Program-made: the position numbers and the translations under genes
In this document: positions 1-7,676 of the stretch, in pieces
How the letters are laid out: the number at the start of each line of letters is the position of its first letter
Numbering within the stretch: position 1 is the stretch's first letter
NCBI RefSeq assembly: GCF_001990265.1
Contig: NZ_LYVN01000018.1
Location: 1 to 44,751 of the forward strand
Length of the DNA stretch: 44,751 bases
Origin: Sphingopyxis sp. KK2
GTDB lineage: Bacteria; Pseudomonadota; Alphaproteobacteria; Sphingomonadales; Sphingomonadaceae
Direction: 5' to 3'
The notes under the pieces: model-generated
Seen by the model: only the letters and a program-made list of their open reading frames with translations
Told to the model about the DNA's origin: nothing
The model's database searches: none

Positions 1-5
1 TCCTG

Positions 6-875
6 ATGCCGCTGCCCTTGGGATTCACTGGCGCGCGGCTCGACCGCGCCGACCAGGTTCGCACCGATGCTGCGGCCTTCGCGGCGGCGGTCGGCGATCC
101 GCGCGCGCTGTGCCTCGTCCTCGACGGGATCGACTTCGTGCCGGGCGAGGGCGGAGGCCTGCGCTGGGAGCCGTTCGACCCCGCCGACGAGCGCGCGCCG
201 ATGCTGCTCGGCATCGACGACGCCGGGGTGCCGCATTTCGTGCGCGAGCCCGCACCCGGCCAGCGGATCGACGCGCGCTCGCGCACGGTGATGCGGCTAC
301 TGCCGCTGCTGTCGGGGGAGGAGGCGGCGCTTTATGGCGGCGCGCGCAGCCTGGTCGACTGGCACGCGCGGCACCGCTTCTGCGCCGTGTGCGGCAGTCC
401 GAGCGACCTGTTTCGCGGGGGCTGGGGCCGCAAGTGCGGCAGCTGCGGTTCCGAACATTTTCCGCGCGTCGACCCGGTGGTCATCATGCTCGCCGAATGC
501 GGGGACCGCGTGCTCGTCGGGCGACAGGGCGGTTTCCCGCCGGGTTTTTTCTCGGCGCTCGCGGGTTTCGTCGAGCCCGGCGAATCGCTCGAAGAGGCAG
601 TGGCGCGCGAATTGTTCGAGGAGGCGGGCATCCGCGTCACCGACGTCTCCTATGTGGCGAGCCAGCCCTGGCCCTTTCCCTCGTCGCTGATGATCGGCGC
701 GCGCGCGGTGACCAGCGACCCGGCGCTGACGCTCGACACGACCGAGATCGAGGCGGCGATGTGGGTCGACCGCGCCGAGGTCCGTGCCGCGCTGGCGGGC
801 GAGATGGGCGCAAGCTTCATGGCGCCGCCGCCGCTGGCGATCGCGCGTTATCTGCTGGAAGATTGGGCGGGTTGA
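6..875 (+). CDS. nudC: NADH pyrophosphatase (NudC-type Nudix hydrolase)
   Basis: Predicted to cleave NAD(H) into NMN(H) and AMP in the cytoplasm; NudC enzymes also remove NAD caps from RNA. The 289-residue protein has the usual three-part build: an N-terminal domain, a zinc ribbon with four cysteines (C126, C129, C144, C147), and a Nudix domain whose box runs from about residue 187 (GFVEPGES) to 209 (EEAGI) with the REL..EE core. Just after it comes SQPWPFPSS (219-227), the signature that separates NudC from other Nudix families. The start lies six bases into the window, so the upstream region and ribosome site cannot be judged. Two hairpins follow directly after the stop. Family assignment is very secure. 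Confidence 0.95.
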   Translation: MPLPLGFTGARLDRADQVRTDAAAFAAAVGDPRALCLVLDGIDFVPGEGGGLRWEPFDPADERAPMLLGIDDAGVPHFVREPAPGQRIDARSRTVMRLLPLLSGEEAALYGGARSLVDWHARHRFCAVCGSPSDLFRGGWGRKCGSCGSEHFPRVDPVVIMLAECGDRVLVGRQGGFPPGFFSALAGFVEPGESLEEAVARELFEEAGIRVTDVSYVASQPWPFPSSLMIGARAVTSDPALTLDTTEIEAAMWVDRAEVRAALAGEMGASFMAPPPLAIARYLLEDWAG

Positions 876-931
876 CGAAGAGGAGGAAGCATATCCTCTT
901 CGAGAGGGCCGGCATCTCCTATATGCCGGCC
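876..931. repeat. Two back-to-back perfect inverted repeats after nudC
   Basis: Immediately after the nudC stop are two hairpins. The first has 9-bp arms CGAAGAGGA/TCCTCTTCG (876-884 and 894-902). The second has 9-bp arms GGCCGGCAT/ATGCCGGCC (907-915 and 923-931). There is no T-tract, so a classical intrinsic terminator is not shown. They could stabilise the nudC mRNA end or act as an attenuator. Confidence 0.5.
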
Positions 932-1132
932 AGTATGACGGGCTGCGTCCTGGCTTTCCTCTATATCGGATTGGCCGGCCTGTTGATCATCGTGCCGCAG
1001 CTGCTCTTTCCCGACAGCGGGGTTATCCGGCTGTCAGATAGCGACATTTCTTTTGTTCTGGTGGTGGGGCCTGCGCTTTGCCAAGCGGCACAGCGCCTAG
1101 CGACGCGCGGATCGGCTATCGACGCAGCTTAG
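923..1132 (+). CDS. Small hypothetical membrane protein
   Basis: A 69-codon frame starting MPASMTGCVLAFLYIG. Residues about 6-29 (TGCVLAFLYIGLAGLLIIV) are strongly hydrophobic, and a second weaker hydrophobic stretch lies around 44-55 (ISFVLVVGPAL), so one or two membrane helices are likely. The same frame is open back to a TTG at 872 that overlaps the nudC stop, which would add 17 basic residues, but that extension is made of the two hairpin repeats, so I prefer the internal ATG. The end overlaps the end of the convergent PopZ-like gene by four bases. I do not recognise a family, and it may not be expressed. Confidence 0.35.
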   Translation: MPASMTGCVLAFLYIGLAGLLIIVPQLLFPDSGVIRLSDSDISFVLVVGPALCQAAQRLATRGSAIDAA

Positions 1133-1569
1133 AGCCGGTTGCCGGTGATGCGCTTTATTTCCTTGGCGACCATCGCTTCTACGAGCGTCGGCAGATTGGC
1201 GTCTAGCCAGTCCTTGAGCATCGGCCGCAGCGCGTCGAGCACGACATCTTCCATCGTGCGGCCGCCGGCAGGCGACGCCGCGACCGCGGCGCTGACCGCC
1301 GGCGCGACCGCAGCGGTCAGCGCTTCGAGCGACTGGCGCGCGGCGTCGGCGCTCGCGGCGGAAACAAGCTCTTCGGTGTCCATGGTCTCAGCCGGGCTTG
1401 GAGGTGCCACCTCGGCCCCCTGTTCCTGATCGTGGAGTTCGAGGATTTCCTCGACCTGCGCGGGCGCGCGGACGTCGCGCACAGTGCCGGGCGCCTCGTC
1501 GCGTGCGATGACGCGCCGAATCGACGACAATATGTCTTCCATCGATGGCTCTCGCGAAAGATCGCCCAT
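1129..1569 (-). CDS. popZ: PopZ-like polar organising protein (DUF2497)
   Basis: A 146-residue acidic protein with the PopZ/DUF2497 layout. A short conserved N-terminal helix (REPSMEDILSSIRRVIA, about residues 5-21) is followed by a low-complexity Ala/Glu/Pro-rich middle and a conserved C-terminal helical oligomerisation region (from EDVVLDALRPMLKDWL to AKEIKRI). In Caulobacter, PopZ forms the polar matrix that anchors the chromosome origin and recruits cell-cycle factors; that role here is by family. The ATG at 1569 is chosen over one four codons upstream because a G-rich ribosome site (GGGGG) sits just before it. It lies downstream of tolC on the same strand; this order is common in sphingomonads. 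Confidence 0.85.
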   Translation of the reverse strand: MGDLSREPSMEDILSSIRRVIARDEAPGTVRDVRAPAQVEEILELHDQEQGAEVAPPSPAETMDTEELVSAASADAARQSLEALTAAVAPAVSAAVAASPAGGRTMEDVVLDALRPMLKDWLDANLPTLVEAMVAKEIKRITGNRL

Positions 1570-1669
1570 TACTGCCCCCATTTGTCCGGTCAGGACCCCA
1601 CGATATCAGGGCCGCCCTTACAGGCGGTTAACCATCATCTTACTTGTCGGCGGCGGCGCTTGCCAAGCT

Positions 1670-3148
1670 TTATTGTGGGGCGTTGGCCGGCACGCTCGCG
1701 TCGGCGGCGGGTACCGCGCGGGTGTCGGTCGCGACCTGCTGCGGCTTGGGATCGTCGTCCCAGTCGAAAATCTTGCCCTTGACCCGTTCGTAATTGACCT
1801 CCGGATCATAGAGCGCGCCGCCCTCGATGCCCAGGTCGCGGGCCTCGGCCTTGCCCATCGCGGCGAGCACCGAGAAAGCGGCGACATAGCTGTTGCGCCG
1901 CGCCGACACGAGCTGGACCTGCGTGTTCAGATATTCCTGTTCGGCGTTCAAGATGTCGAGGATCGATCGGGTGCCGACGCTGTTTTCGGCGCGGACGCCT
2001 TCGAGCGACAGGCCATTGGCGCTGACGGCCTGCTGCGTCGCGGCGATGATTCGCTCGTTCGCCTGCCACGCGGCATAGGCGCCGCGCGTCTGGGCGATGA
2101 CGCCGCGTTCGGTCGCGACGTAATTTTCGATCGCCTGGCTGGTACGCGACTGCGCCTGGCGGACCTGCGCGGCGGGGCGGCCGCCTTGGAAGATCGGGAT
2201 GGTCAGCGACAGGCCACCGACCGCGCTGGTCGTGGTGTTCCGGACCGCAAGGATGTCACTCGAAATCGAGTTGAGGAAATTATTGTAACCCCCGCCGAGC
2301 GTCGCCGACAGCTTGGGCAAACGCCCGGCGCGCGCGGTGCCGATGTCGGCGCGGTTGGCTTTGACGAGTTCGTTCGCGGCCTCGATGTCGGGATTGTTAT
2401 TGAGCGCGATCGCGACCGCTTCCTCGGGATTCGCTGGCAGGTTCGGCAGCGGCGGCGGCAGTTCGAGGTCGACCGGCGCCTCGCCAACGAGGCGCGCATA
2501 GGATTCGCGGCTGCCGATCAGATTGGCTTCGGCGGTGCGCAGGTCGCCCTCGGCGAGCGCGAGCCGTGCCTCCGACTGGGCAACATCGGTGCGCGTCAGG
2601 TCGCCGATCTCGAAGCGGTCGCTGGTTGCCTGCAGATTGGTGCGCAGCACCGCGACATTCTTTTGGTTGAGCTGGACGATCGCCTGGTCGCGCAGCACAT
2701 CCATATAGGCGCCGACGACCTGCGCGAAGATGCTCGCCTCGGTCGCGCGCAAATCGGCCTGCCCTGCCTCGACGCGATATTTCGCGGCCTTGACCGCGCT
2801 GCGCACCGCGCCGCCCTGATAGATCGGAACCGACATCTGCGCGCCGAGCGACAAGACGCGACCAGGCGAGGTCGGACTGTTACCGGGGATGACGAGATTT
2901 TCCTGATAGTCCCCGGTCGCCCCTACACTGGGCAGCCCGCCGGCGCGCTGGATCGGCACATTCTCGTCGTTCGCGCGCTGGCCGGCGCGGGCGGCGGTCA
3001 GCGTGGGATTGTTCTCATAGGCCTTGGCGAGCGCCCCTTGCAGCGTTTCGGCGTGCGCGCCGCCCGAGAGCGTCAGCGCACCGACCGCGAGGCCCGCGAG
3101 CCAGCGGCTGCGGCGTGCGGAAGAAATCGTCTTGCGGTCGTGCGTCAT
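1670..3148 (-). CDS. tolC: TolC family outer-membrane efflux protein
   Basis: A 492-residue outer-membrane channel for type I secretion or RND-type efflux. A basic start (MTHDRKTISSARRSRW) and hydrophobic core ending in AHA form a signal peptide of about 40 residues. Next comes the typical TolC opening ETLQGALAKAYENNPTL, and then two repeated outer-membrane-efflux domains (about 42-250 and 260-450), each with long Ala/Gln/Glu-rich helices; the second domain repeats the pattern (AVAIALNNNPDIEAANE). The open frame continues about 1.4 kb upstream of this start, but that extension has no signal peptide and runs through the PIMT gene, so it is rejected. The protein closely follows the PIMT-like gene (36 bases), suggesting one transcript, and popZ lies downstream. 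Confidence 0.93.
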   Translation of the reverse strand: MTHDRKTISSARRSRWLAGLAVGALTLSGGAHAETLQGALAKAYENNPTLTAARAGQRANDENVPIQRAGGLPSVGATGDYQENLVIPGNSPTSPGRVLSLGAQMSVPIYQGGAVRSAVKAAKYRVEAGQADLRATEASIFAQVVGAYMDVLRDQAIVQLNQKNVAVLRTNLQATSDRFEIGDLTRTDVAQSEARLALAEGDLRTAEANLIGSRESYARLVGEAPVDLELPPPLPNLPANPEEAVAIALNNNPDIEAANELVKANRADIGTARAGRLPKLSATLGGGYNNFLNSISSDILAVRNTTTSAVGGLSLTIPIFQGGRPAAQVRQAQSRTSQAIENYVATERGVIAQTRGAYAAWQANERIIAATQQAVSANGLSLEGVRAENSVGTRSILDILNAEQEYLNTQVQLVSARRNSYVAAFSVLAAMGKAEARDLGIEGGALYDPEVNYERVKGKIFDWDDDPKPQQVATDTRAVPAADASVPANAPQ

Positions 3149-3183
3149 CGTTGCAGCCTGGAACTGAGGGGAAGGGAAGGCGG

Positions 3184-3852
3184 TCAGAACCGGAATCCGG
3201 CCGGCCGCGCAAAACCCGGCAGCGGCGCGACGTCCATGTCGGCAAAGGGGCGCAGCGCCAGGGTGCCGCCGGTCTTCACCCCCTGGACGAGGCGCGACAC
3301 CGCGCCGTCGCGGATCGCGGCGACGAGCCGGCCGCCCTCGACCAGCTGGTCGACGAGCGCCGCGGGCAGCGCCTCGATCGCGCCCTCGATGATGATGCGA
3401 TCGAACGGCGGCTGGTCGGGGGCGCCGGCGCCGAGCGGTCCGGCGATCCAGTTGATCCGGTCGTCTGCCGGCGCCATCGCGGCGAGATCGGCCGATTCTT
3501 CGAGCGCGACGACTTCGACGCCAAGCTCGGCGAGGCAGGCCGCCGCATAGCCGGTCGCAGCGCCGACGAGCAGCACGCGCATCGCGGGCCGCAGCGACGC
3601 AGCGACGAGCAGGCGTCCGGTGACCAGCGGTGCGTTGAGCGCGCGGCCGCTGCCGAGCGGGATGGCACGGTCCATATAAGCGACACCCGCCATTGCGGGC
3701 GGCACATGATCCTCGCGCGCGACCGCGCCCATCGCGGCGACGATCGCCGGATCGATGACGTCGTTGGTGCGCAACTGGCTGTCGACCATCGCCGCGCGCA
3801 TCTCGGCGGCTGTTGCCTCGTTCAATTTGGGCTCGCTCAATTTCGTCGCCAT
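3184..3852 (-). CDS. Protein-L-isoaspartate O-methyltransferase family protein
   Basis: A 222-residue SAM-dependent methyltransferase of the PIMT family, which in the canonical case methylates isoaspartyl residues for protein repair. The N-terminal helical region with VDSQLRTNDV and the downstream RAIPLGSG resemble PIMT sequences. The SAM-binding motif I is LLVGAATGYAAA (about residues 114-125), with VVALEES as the acidic second strand. The usual PIMT motif is less conserved here, so it may be a divergent family member with another substrate. It is the first gene of a likely PIMT-tolC-popZ transcription unit; this linkage to tolC is frequent in alphaproteobacteria. Confidence 0.85.
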   Translation of the reverse strand: MATKLSEPKLNEATAAEMRAAMVDSQLRTNDVIDPAIVAAMGAVAREDHVPPAMAGVAYMDRAIPLGSGRALNAPLVTGRLLVAASLRPAMRVLLVGAATGYAAACLAELGVEVVALEESADLAAMAPADDRINWIAGPLGAGAPDQPPFDRIIIEGAIEALPAALVDQLVEGGRLVAAIRDGAVSRLVQGVKTGGTLALRPFADMDVAPLPGFARPAGFRF

Positions 3853-4105
3853 CAGCGCTGTCCGATTCCTGAAAATGATCCTCTTTGCGGGATGCTCTAG
3901 CCGAAGCGATGCTGTATTGCAATGCTAATACAGCAAGGACGCCCGCAGCGCCGCGCATAGCTGGCCAGCCCGGCTTCGCCAAGGCCCATCGGCGAATCCC
4001 GCCCCCGCATTTGGGGAATCCTTGACAAGCCGGGCAAAGCCCATCACTAGCGCGGTCCGTCCAACACCCGGCCCATCCGTCAGCGGATGCGGCATATTGG
4101 CATGA

Positions 4106-4179
4106 GGCCCGATGGCGGAGTGGTGACGCAGCGGACTGCAAATCCGCGCACGCCGGTTCGATTCCGGCTCGGGCCTCCA
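4106..4179 (+). tRNA. tRNA-Cys (GCA)
   Basis: A complete cloverleaf of 74 bases. The acceptor stem GGCCCGA (4106-4112) pairs with TCGGGCC (4169-4175), followed by discriminator T and an encoded CCA (4177-4179). The anticodon stem GCGGA/TCCGC encloses loop CTGCAAA with anticodon GCA at 4138-4140. The T-arm is CCGG-TTCGATT-CCGG. A degenerate copy of its 3' end lies about 820 bp downstream (4972-4999), so this tRNA may have served as an integration target. Confidence 0.96.
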
Positions 4180-4397
4180 CCAATTTTTTCCTTTGAAAAC
4201 AATAACTTAGCGGAATTTGGTATTCGCCCACATGTCCGTGGGTTACGGCGATATCGCGCCGCTGTTTCGCTCTTAAGAGACTGAAATTGAGAGGAAAATA
4301 CGCCGTAGTTCTGCGCCGGAATGGGTAGAGTCTCTGCCGCCAAATGTGCAGTGACGGATTCGATTTCTGAGTATCGGTTTGAGCTATCCAGGGAGGA

Positions 4398-4748
4398 CTA
4401 TCGGTAAGGCTCACATGCGATGCCATCGCCATCGCCGTCCATGCCTTCGCGATAGCCGGGCTCCCCGTGATAGATGGGGGCAGTGCCGGCCGCTCGAGCA
4501 TCATCGCATCCGGACCATCGATCACCTGCTTGCGGTGCCCGCGCTCGCATAGCCCCCGTTTCTATGGCGATCTCTTTGGCGGTTGATATGACGGCGGCAT
4601 GCTGTTCCGGGCTTGCAAATGCCCAGCCGCCACCTGCGACGGCGCCGATCAATCCCAGTCCGATTACCATGCCGCCCGACGACGAGGAATTATTCTTGCG
4701 CCGTTGATTGTACCGGCGGGGCTCGTGATAGGTTCGTCGGTGTCTCAT
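4398..4748 (-). CDS. Excalibur calcium-binding domain protein
   Basis: A 116-residue protein with a basic N-terminus (RRTYHEPRRYNQRRKNN), one hydrophobic segment at about residues 27-46 (MVIGLGLIGAVAGGGWAFA) and a C-terminal Excalibur domain. The domain has a WSGCDDARAAG opening, GYREGMD, and the signature DGDGDGIACE, an EF-hand-like calcium loop with a disulfide cysteine. It is probably anchored in the inner membrane with the domain outside the cytoplasm. Excalibur domains are usually attached to nucleases or cell-wall proteins, but here no other domain is present. It lies alone between tRNA-Cys and the ubiquitin-like operon. Confidence 0.8.
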   Translation of the reverse strand: MRHRRTYHEPRRYNQRRKNNSSSSGGMVIGLGLIGAVAGGGWAFASPEQHAAVISTAKEIAIETGAMRARAPQAGDRWSGCDDARAAGTAPIYHGEPGYREGMDGDGDGIACEPYR

Positions 4749-5249
4749 TCCCTAAAGGTAACGCAGGATAGTAAAAGAGCGGTTCCCTGAATCCGACGCC
4801 CCGAGTTACACCACACGAAAGCTCGGTCGAGCGGGCGGATTTTCGAACCGGTCTCCAACGACAGAAGACGCTAATATCATTGCTCGGCCGGGCCGACAGG
4901 GCGCGGTAAGAGCTCGTGCAATGAGCGTTAAGTTACTGGTTCAGATCACTTTCTGACAAAGCATTGCGGTCGGTTCGAGTCAGATGCGTGCCTCCAACCA
5001 TATTCATCGAACCAGAGAATGTGCTGTTTCGGCCGCGAAATGGCGCAATTGCGCGCCCCATCCGTCACGCATCAGTCTCTGCAGGGCGCCATTTCGGTTC
5101 GAAACCAACCCGAAAGGTCCAGAGTCTCTGGCCGCTTTTCTGCAGCTACGGATATGAGAATTGTCTGTGATGGGCCGATCGCCGATAAGGCAAGTTTGGG
5201 CAGCCTGATGGGTTTAGCTGAAATTCCCTCAGGAGGTGCGCGAAGCCCG
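4749..5249. other. Intergenic stretch with degenerate tRNA 3'-end
   Basis: I see no convincing gene here. The one notable element is at 4972-4999: GGTTCGAGTC, eight bases, then GCCTCCA. This is the same spacing as GGTTCGATTC-N8-GCCTCCA at the 3' end of the tRNA-Cys at 4155-4179. The arms in between do not match, so it is not a functional tRNA. It could be a decayed attachment-site copy marking one edge of inserted DNA. Confidence 0.35.
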
Positions 5250-5684
5250 TTAACCAAATAGCCAGCGGTATGTTGTCCAGAGCCAATGCCGAACCCAACG
5301 TAGCGACCGCACCACGATCGACGGACGATGTGCCGATGTGACGGGCACGTATGGACGTTTCAGCTCGCGGTCCTGTTGACGGCTCTTTTCGATCGCTGCC
5401 CGGTTCATCTGTCCTGCCCAGACGATGCGGCCCTTCCTGATTAGATAGTGGGAAGCGCAGGCGAAGTCGTGATTGCCAACAGACGGCCAAATCGAAGCGT
5501 TGTCGCCCTCCATGGTTAGGCTGTACTCAGTCCGCACGAGCGGCGTCGAAACCTCCTCCCCGCATCCGCACGCGCAATTGTGCAAGGCGACCTTGCATGT
5601 GTGCGAGACATACAGGATGCCATCATCGAGAACCTCCGGGATCTCGTCGACGAACACAGTCTCAAGTCTTTCCATCCGGCTCAT
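5250..5684 (-). CDS. DUF6527 family protein of ubiquitin-like operon
   Basis: A 144-residue protein with the DUF6527 pattern: HTCKVALHNCACGCG (28-42) with a cysteine cluster that looks like a metal site, then WPSVGNHDFACASHYLI (66-82) and GRIVWAG. The conserved Ser/His/Cys residues around S68, C76, S78 and H79 are candidates for a catalytic or zinc centre. DUF6527 genes are known from bacterial ubiquitin-like operons, where they are thought to act in Ubl processing in place of a JAB peptidase; that role here is inferred from context. The start codon overlaps the stop of the E1-like gene (ATGA), so the two are translationally coupled. The C-terminal tail (from about 110) is basic and Trp-rich (LRWVRHWLWTTYRWLFG) and may bind membrane or partner. 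Confidence 0.8.
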   Translation of the reverse strand: MSRMERLETVFVDEIPEVLDDGILYVSHTCKVALHNCACGCGEEVSTPLVRTEYSLTMEGDNASIWPSVGNHDFACASHYLIRKGRIVWAGQMNRAAIEKSRQQDRELKRPYVPVTSAHRPSIVVRSLRWVRHWLWTTYRWLFG

Positions 5685-6871
5685 GCCGCAGTCCGATTGG
5701 CGATGTTATTGCCCTCGATCATGTAGACCGAGTTCATCTCGCCGCGTTCGTCACGGAAGTAGCTCATCCAACGCTGCCAACGCATCACCGCCATCACGGC
5801 GCTCAGCGAGTTGACCGCGGCGATCTGGATGTCCGCCCGGTAGATCGCATCCTCCTCATTGTCGTCTCCGAACGGCAGCAACCTCGCTACGTCCGCCCAC
5901 GGGGTGCCGGGACGGATGAACGTTGCGCGCGCGCAGCCGTCCAGGCACCCCTCCTCCAAGCCGACTCCGATACCGGTGTCGACGAACGGTATGCCCATCT
6001 GCAGCAGGCCCTGCGCGATCGTCCGACGCGCCGAACCCTTGTCGACGCAGACGAACACGAAGTCAAAGCCCTCGAGCTCGCCAATGTTGGATTCCGTGAG
6101 CTTCACTGGGTGCGGAGAGATGCCGGTGTGCATCCTGGCATAGACCTCGGCGTAGTAGTTCACCTTGAACGGAAACGCCTTCAGTAGCGCCGGCTCCGGC
6201 GAGCCTGGTGACCGAAAAAGGTTGTGGTTGAGCAGCTGGTCGCCATCGTAAAGGTGGATCTCCGTCACCCACGTCTTCGACAGGATGTCCAGCAGGAAGG
6301 ATCCTGTGCCGCCAAGGCCGATAATCGCGACCCGGCCCATCAGCTTCCGGTTCACAGCGCCGATCCGATAGCGGGCCGACGCGGAATCCGGGATTGCGAA
6401 GGGGCTGTCATCGTTGGCGATGATGCCCCGTGCGTCGGTCCGAGCGTTGGCCGTCGAGTCGAGCGACCGGGCCGCACCGCCTATCATTCGTTCGTACGCA
6501 ACCACCTTGTCGTAGATGTTGTCGTAGCGCTGGGTGACCTCCGGTTTCGAAGACAGGTAGTGATCGACGTCCAACTCGCCACAGCGCTGGCGGCACGAAC
6601 TGTTGACGATGTTCACCATAGGGGAGCCGTCGCGATGGCACGGCATCTCCCCGGCGAAATACATGGTGTGGTCCAGCTGCGGCGTCGCCGTCAGGCCCGT
6701 CGCCGCATCAAGCGAGAGGGCGCACGTGAGAATCCCCCGCGCCAACGCGCGAGCCCTCGTGACGTAGGGGATGCCGTGAACAATCAGATGCGAGTTGTTC
6801 AGCGCCAGCTCGAAGCCCTCGTCAACAAGGCGCTTCAGGTGCGGATCAAGACTTGTCAGAGCGGCGGACAT
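5681..6871 (-). CDS. E1-like ThiF adenylyltransferase with N-terminal extension
   Basis: A 396-residue E1-like enzyme expected to adenylate the C-terminus of the ubiquitin-like protein encoded just upstream. The ThiF domain begins about residue 178: nucleotide loop IIGLGGTGS (183-191), acidic LYDGDQ (207-212), NHNLFR (215-220) as the ATP-contacting Asn/Arg, and VCVDKGSARR (274-283) carrying the catalytic Asp region. Cysteines C309 and C313 (EGCLDGC) are candidate transfer residues. The first 175 residues are not ThiF; HTMYFAGEMPCHRDGSP resembles the DUF6791-type region found before ThiF domains and could supply the missing E2-like activity, which is inference. The start overlaps the multi-Ubl gene by 26 bases, and the stop overlaps the DUF6527 start by four. 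Confidence 0.88.
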   Translation of the reverse strand: MSAALTSLDPHLKRLVDEGFELALNNSHLIVHGIPYVTRARALARGILTCALSLDAATGLTATPQLDHTMYFAGEMPCHRDGSPMVNIVNSSCRQRCGELDVDHYLSSKPEVTQRYDNIYDKVVAYERMIGGAARSLDSTANARTDARGIIANDDSPFAIPDSASARYRIGAVNRKLMGRVAIIGLGGTGSFLLDILSKTWVTEIHLYDGDQLLNHNLFRSPGSPEPALLKAFPFKVNYYAEVYARMHTGISPHPVKLTESNIGELEGFDFVFVCVDKGSARRTIAQGLLQMGIPFVDTGIGVGLEEGCLDGCARATFIRPGTPWADVARLLPFGDDNEEDAIYRADIQIAAVNSLSAVMAVMRWQRWMSYFRDERGEMNSVYMIEGNNIANRTAA

Positions 6872-7514
6872 TGAACACCATCCCGTTCTTCACCTTGATG
6901 GTTTCGCCCTCGACGAGATCGCCCTCGGCGCTATGCACGCCGTGGAGATAGGTGATCGTGTAGTTGAATTTGTCGAAGTCGGGGTTCGGATAGGCGATTG
7001 CCGCGATCTCGCGGTAGGAGTGCGGGCGCTTCTCAACTGTCCGAGAGCGACCATTGACCTTGATGGTCACGGTCTTGGCCTCCCGGCTGCGGACACGTTC
7101 CACGCCCGGCCGGTCCAGATTGACCTCGCCGTCGTGGGGGATGACGGAATCGCCCGCGCTGTCGAGGATCAGCTCGAAGTCGTCGGGCAGACCCGCATAG
7201 CGAAGGATGTCGACCGCGGCGATCGCCGGCGCCCCCCATTCCCAGCCGCGCTCGTCCACCGAGAAGGTGAAGATGCGGTCGCTCCGGAAGGACAGGAAGA
7301 CAGCGGTTTGCCCCTTCTCGAACGTCACCGTGTCCTCGAGGCCGATCGAGCAAGCGACGCCATCGACGATCTGGATCAGGACGAATTCGCTCGTCGGCGT
7401 CAGGCCCGCGGTGGCTCTGATCTGATCGCCGAGCTCGATCTTGTCATTGGTGCCATGCGGCTTACCATCGACGGTATACCGAAAGCGTTCGTCGCTACGC
7501 GCCAAGTCAGTCAT
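6846..7514 (-). CDS. Multiubiquitin domain protein (three tandem Ubl repeats)
   Basis: A 222-residue protein made of three beta-grasp ubiquitin-like repeats, about residues 11-77, 81-145 and 147-222. Each begins with a strand of the type FRYTVDGK / FTFSVDER / VTIKVNGR and ends with a similar strand. It is the modifier of this operon, the substrate of the E1-like enzyme. The C-terminus is FNVRRSDKS, with no Gly-Gly. A conventional glycine thioester is therefore not available unless the tail is trimmed or another terminal residue is used. It is the first gene of a tightly overlapping three-gene operon (Ubl, E1, DUF6527). A GGAG ribosome site lies just before the ATG at 7514. Confidence 0.85.
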   Translation of the reverse strand: MTDLARSDERFRYTVDGKPHGTNDKIELGDQIRATAGLTPTSEFVLIQIVDGVACSIGLEDTVTFEKGQTAVFLSFRSDRIFTFSVDERGWEWGAPAIAAVDILRYAGLPDDFELILDSAGDSVIPHDGEVNLDRPGVERVRSREAKTVTIKVNGRSRTVEKRPHSYREIAAIAYPNPDFDKFNYTITYLHGVHSAEGDLVEGETIKVKNGMVFNVRRSDKS

Positions 7515-7676
7515 TTCTCACTCCATCTGCCGACCCGAACTAAGGGAGACTGCCAGCGGCCGGCTGCTGCCATCAATTTGGGATGCGCAGCCGATCGGGT
7601 ATTCGGATGCGAATCTTTTCACGTCCGAATTTCGGGGCAACGGCGCATTAGCTAGAGGCGGCAACAGGAGAGCCTA
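7515..7676. promoter_or_regulatory. Divergent promoter region between Ubl operon and sigma cassette
   Basis: This 162-bp gap separates two divergently read operons. It contains ATTCGGA (7601-7607) and its reverse complement TCCGAAT (7624-7630), spaced by 16 bases, with a nested ATTCG-GATG-CGAAT dyad. This is a candidate binding site for a shared regulator, possibly the sigma factor cassette itself. A GGAG ribosome site precedes the GTG at 7677. No -35/-10 pair can be assigned with confidence. Confidence 0.35.

Noticed and set aside
110-871. Alternative frame overlapping nudC
   Set aside because: Arg/Ala/Gly-rich sequence with no motifs; nudC in the other frame has complete zinc-ribbon and Nudix motifs.
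3149-4525. Upstream extension of the tolC frame to a 951-codon open frame
   Set aside because: It runs through the PIMT gene and tRNA-Cys in another frame, while a signal peptide and ribosome-site context mark the true TolC start at 3148.
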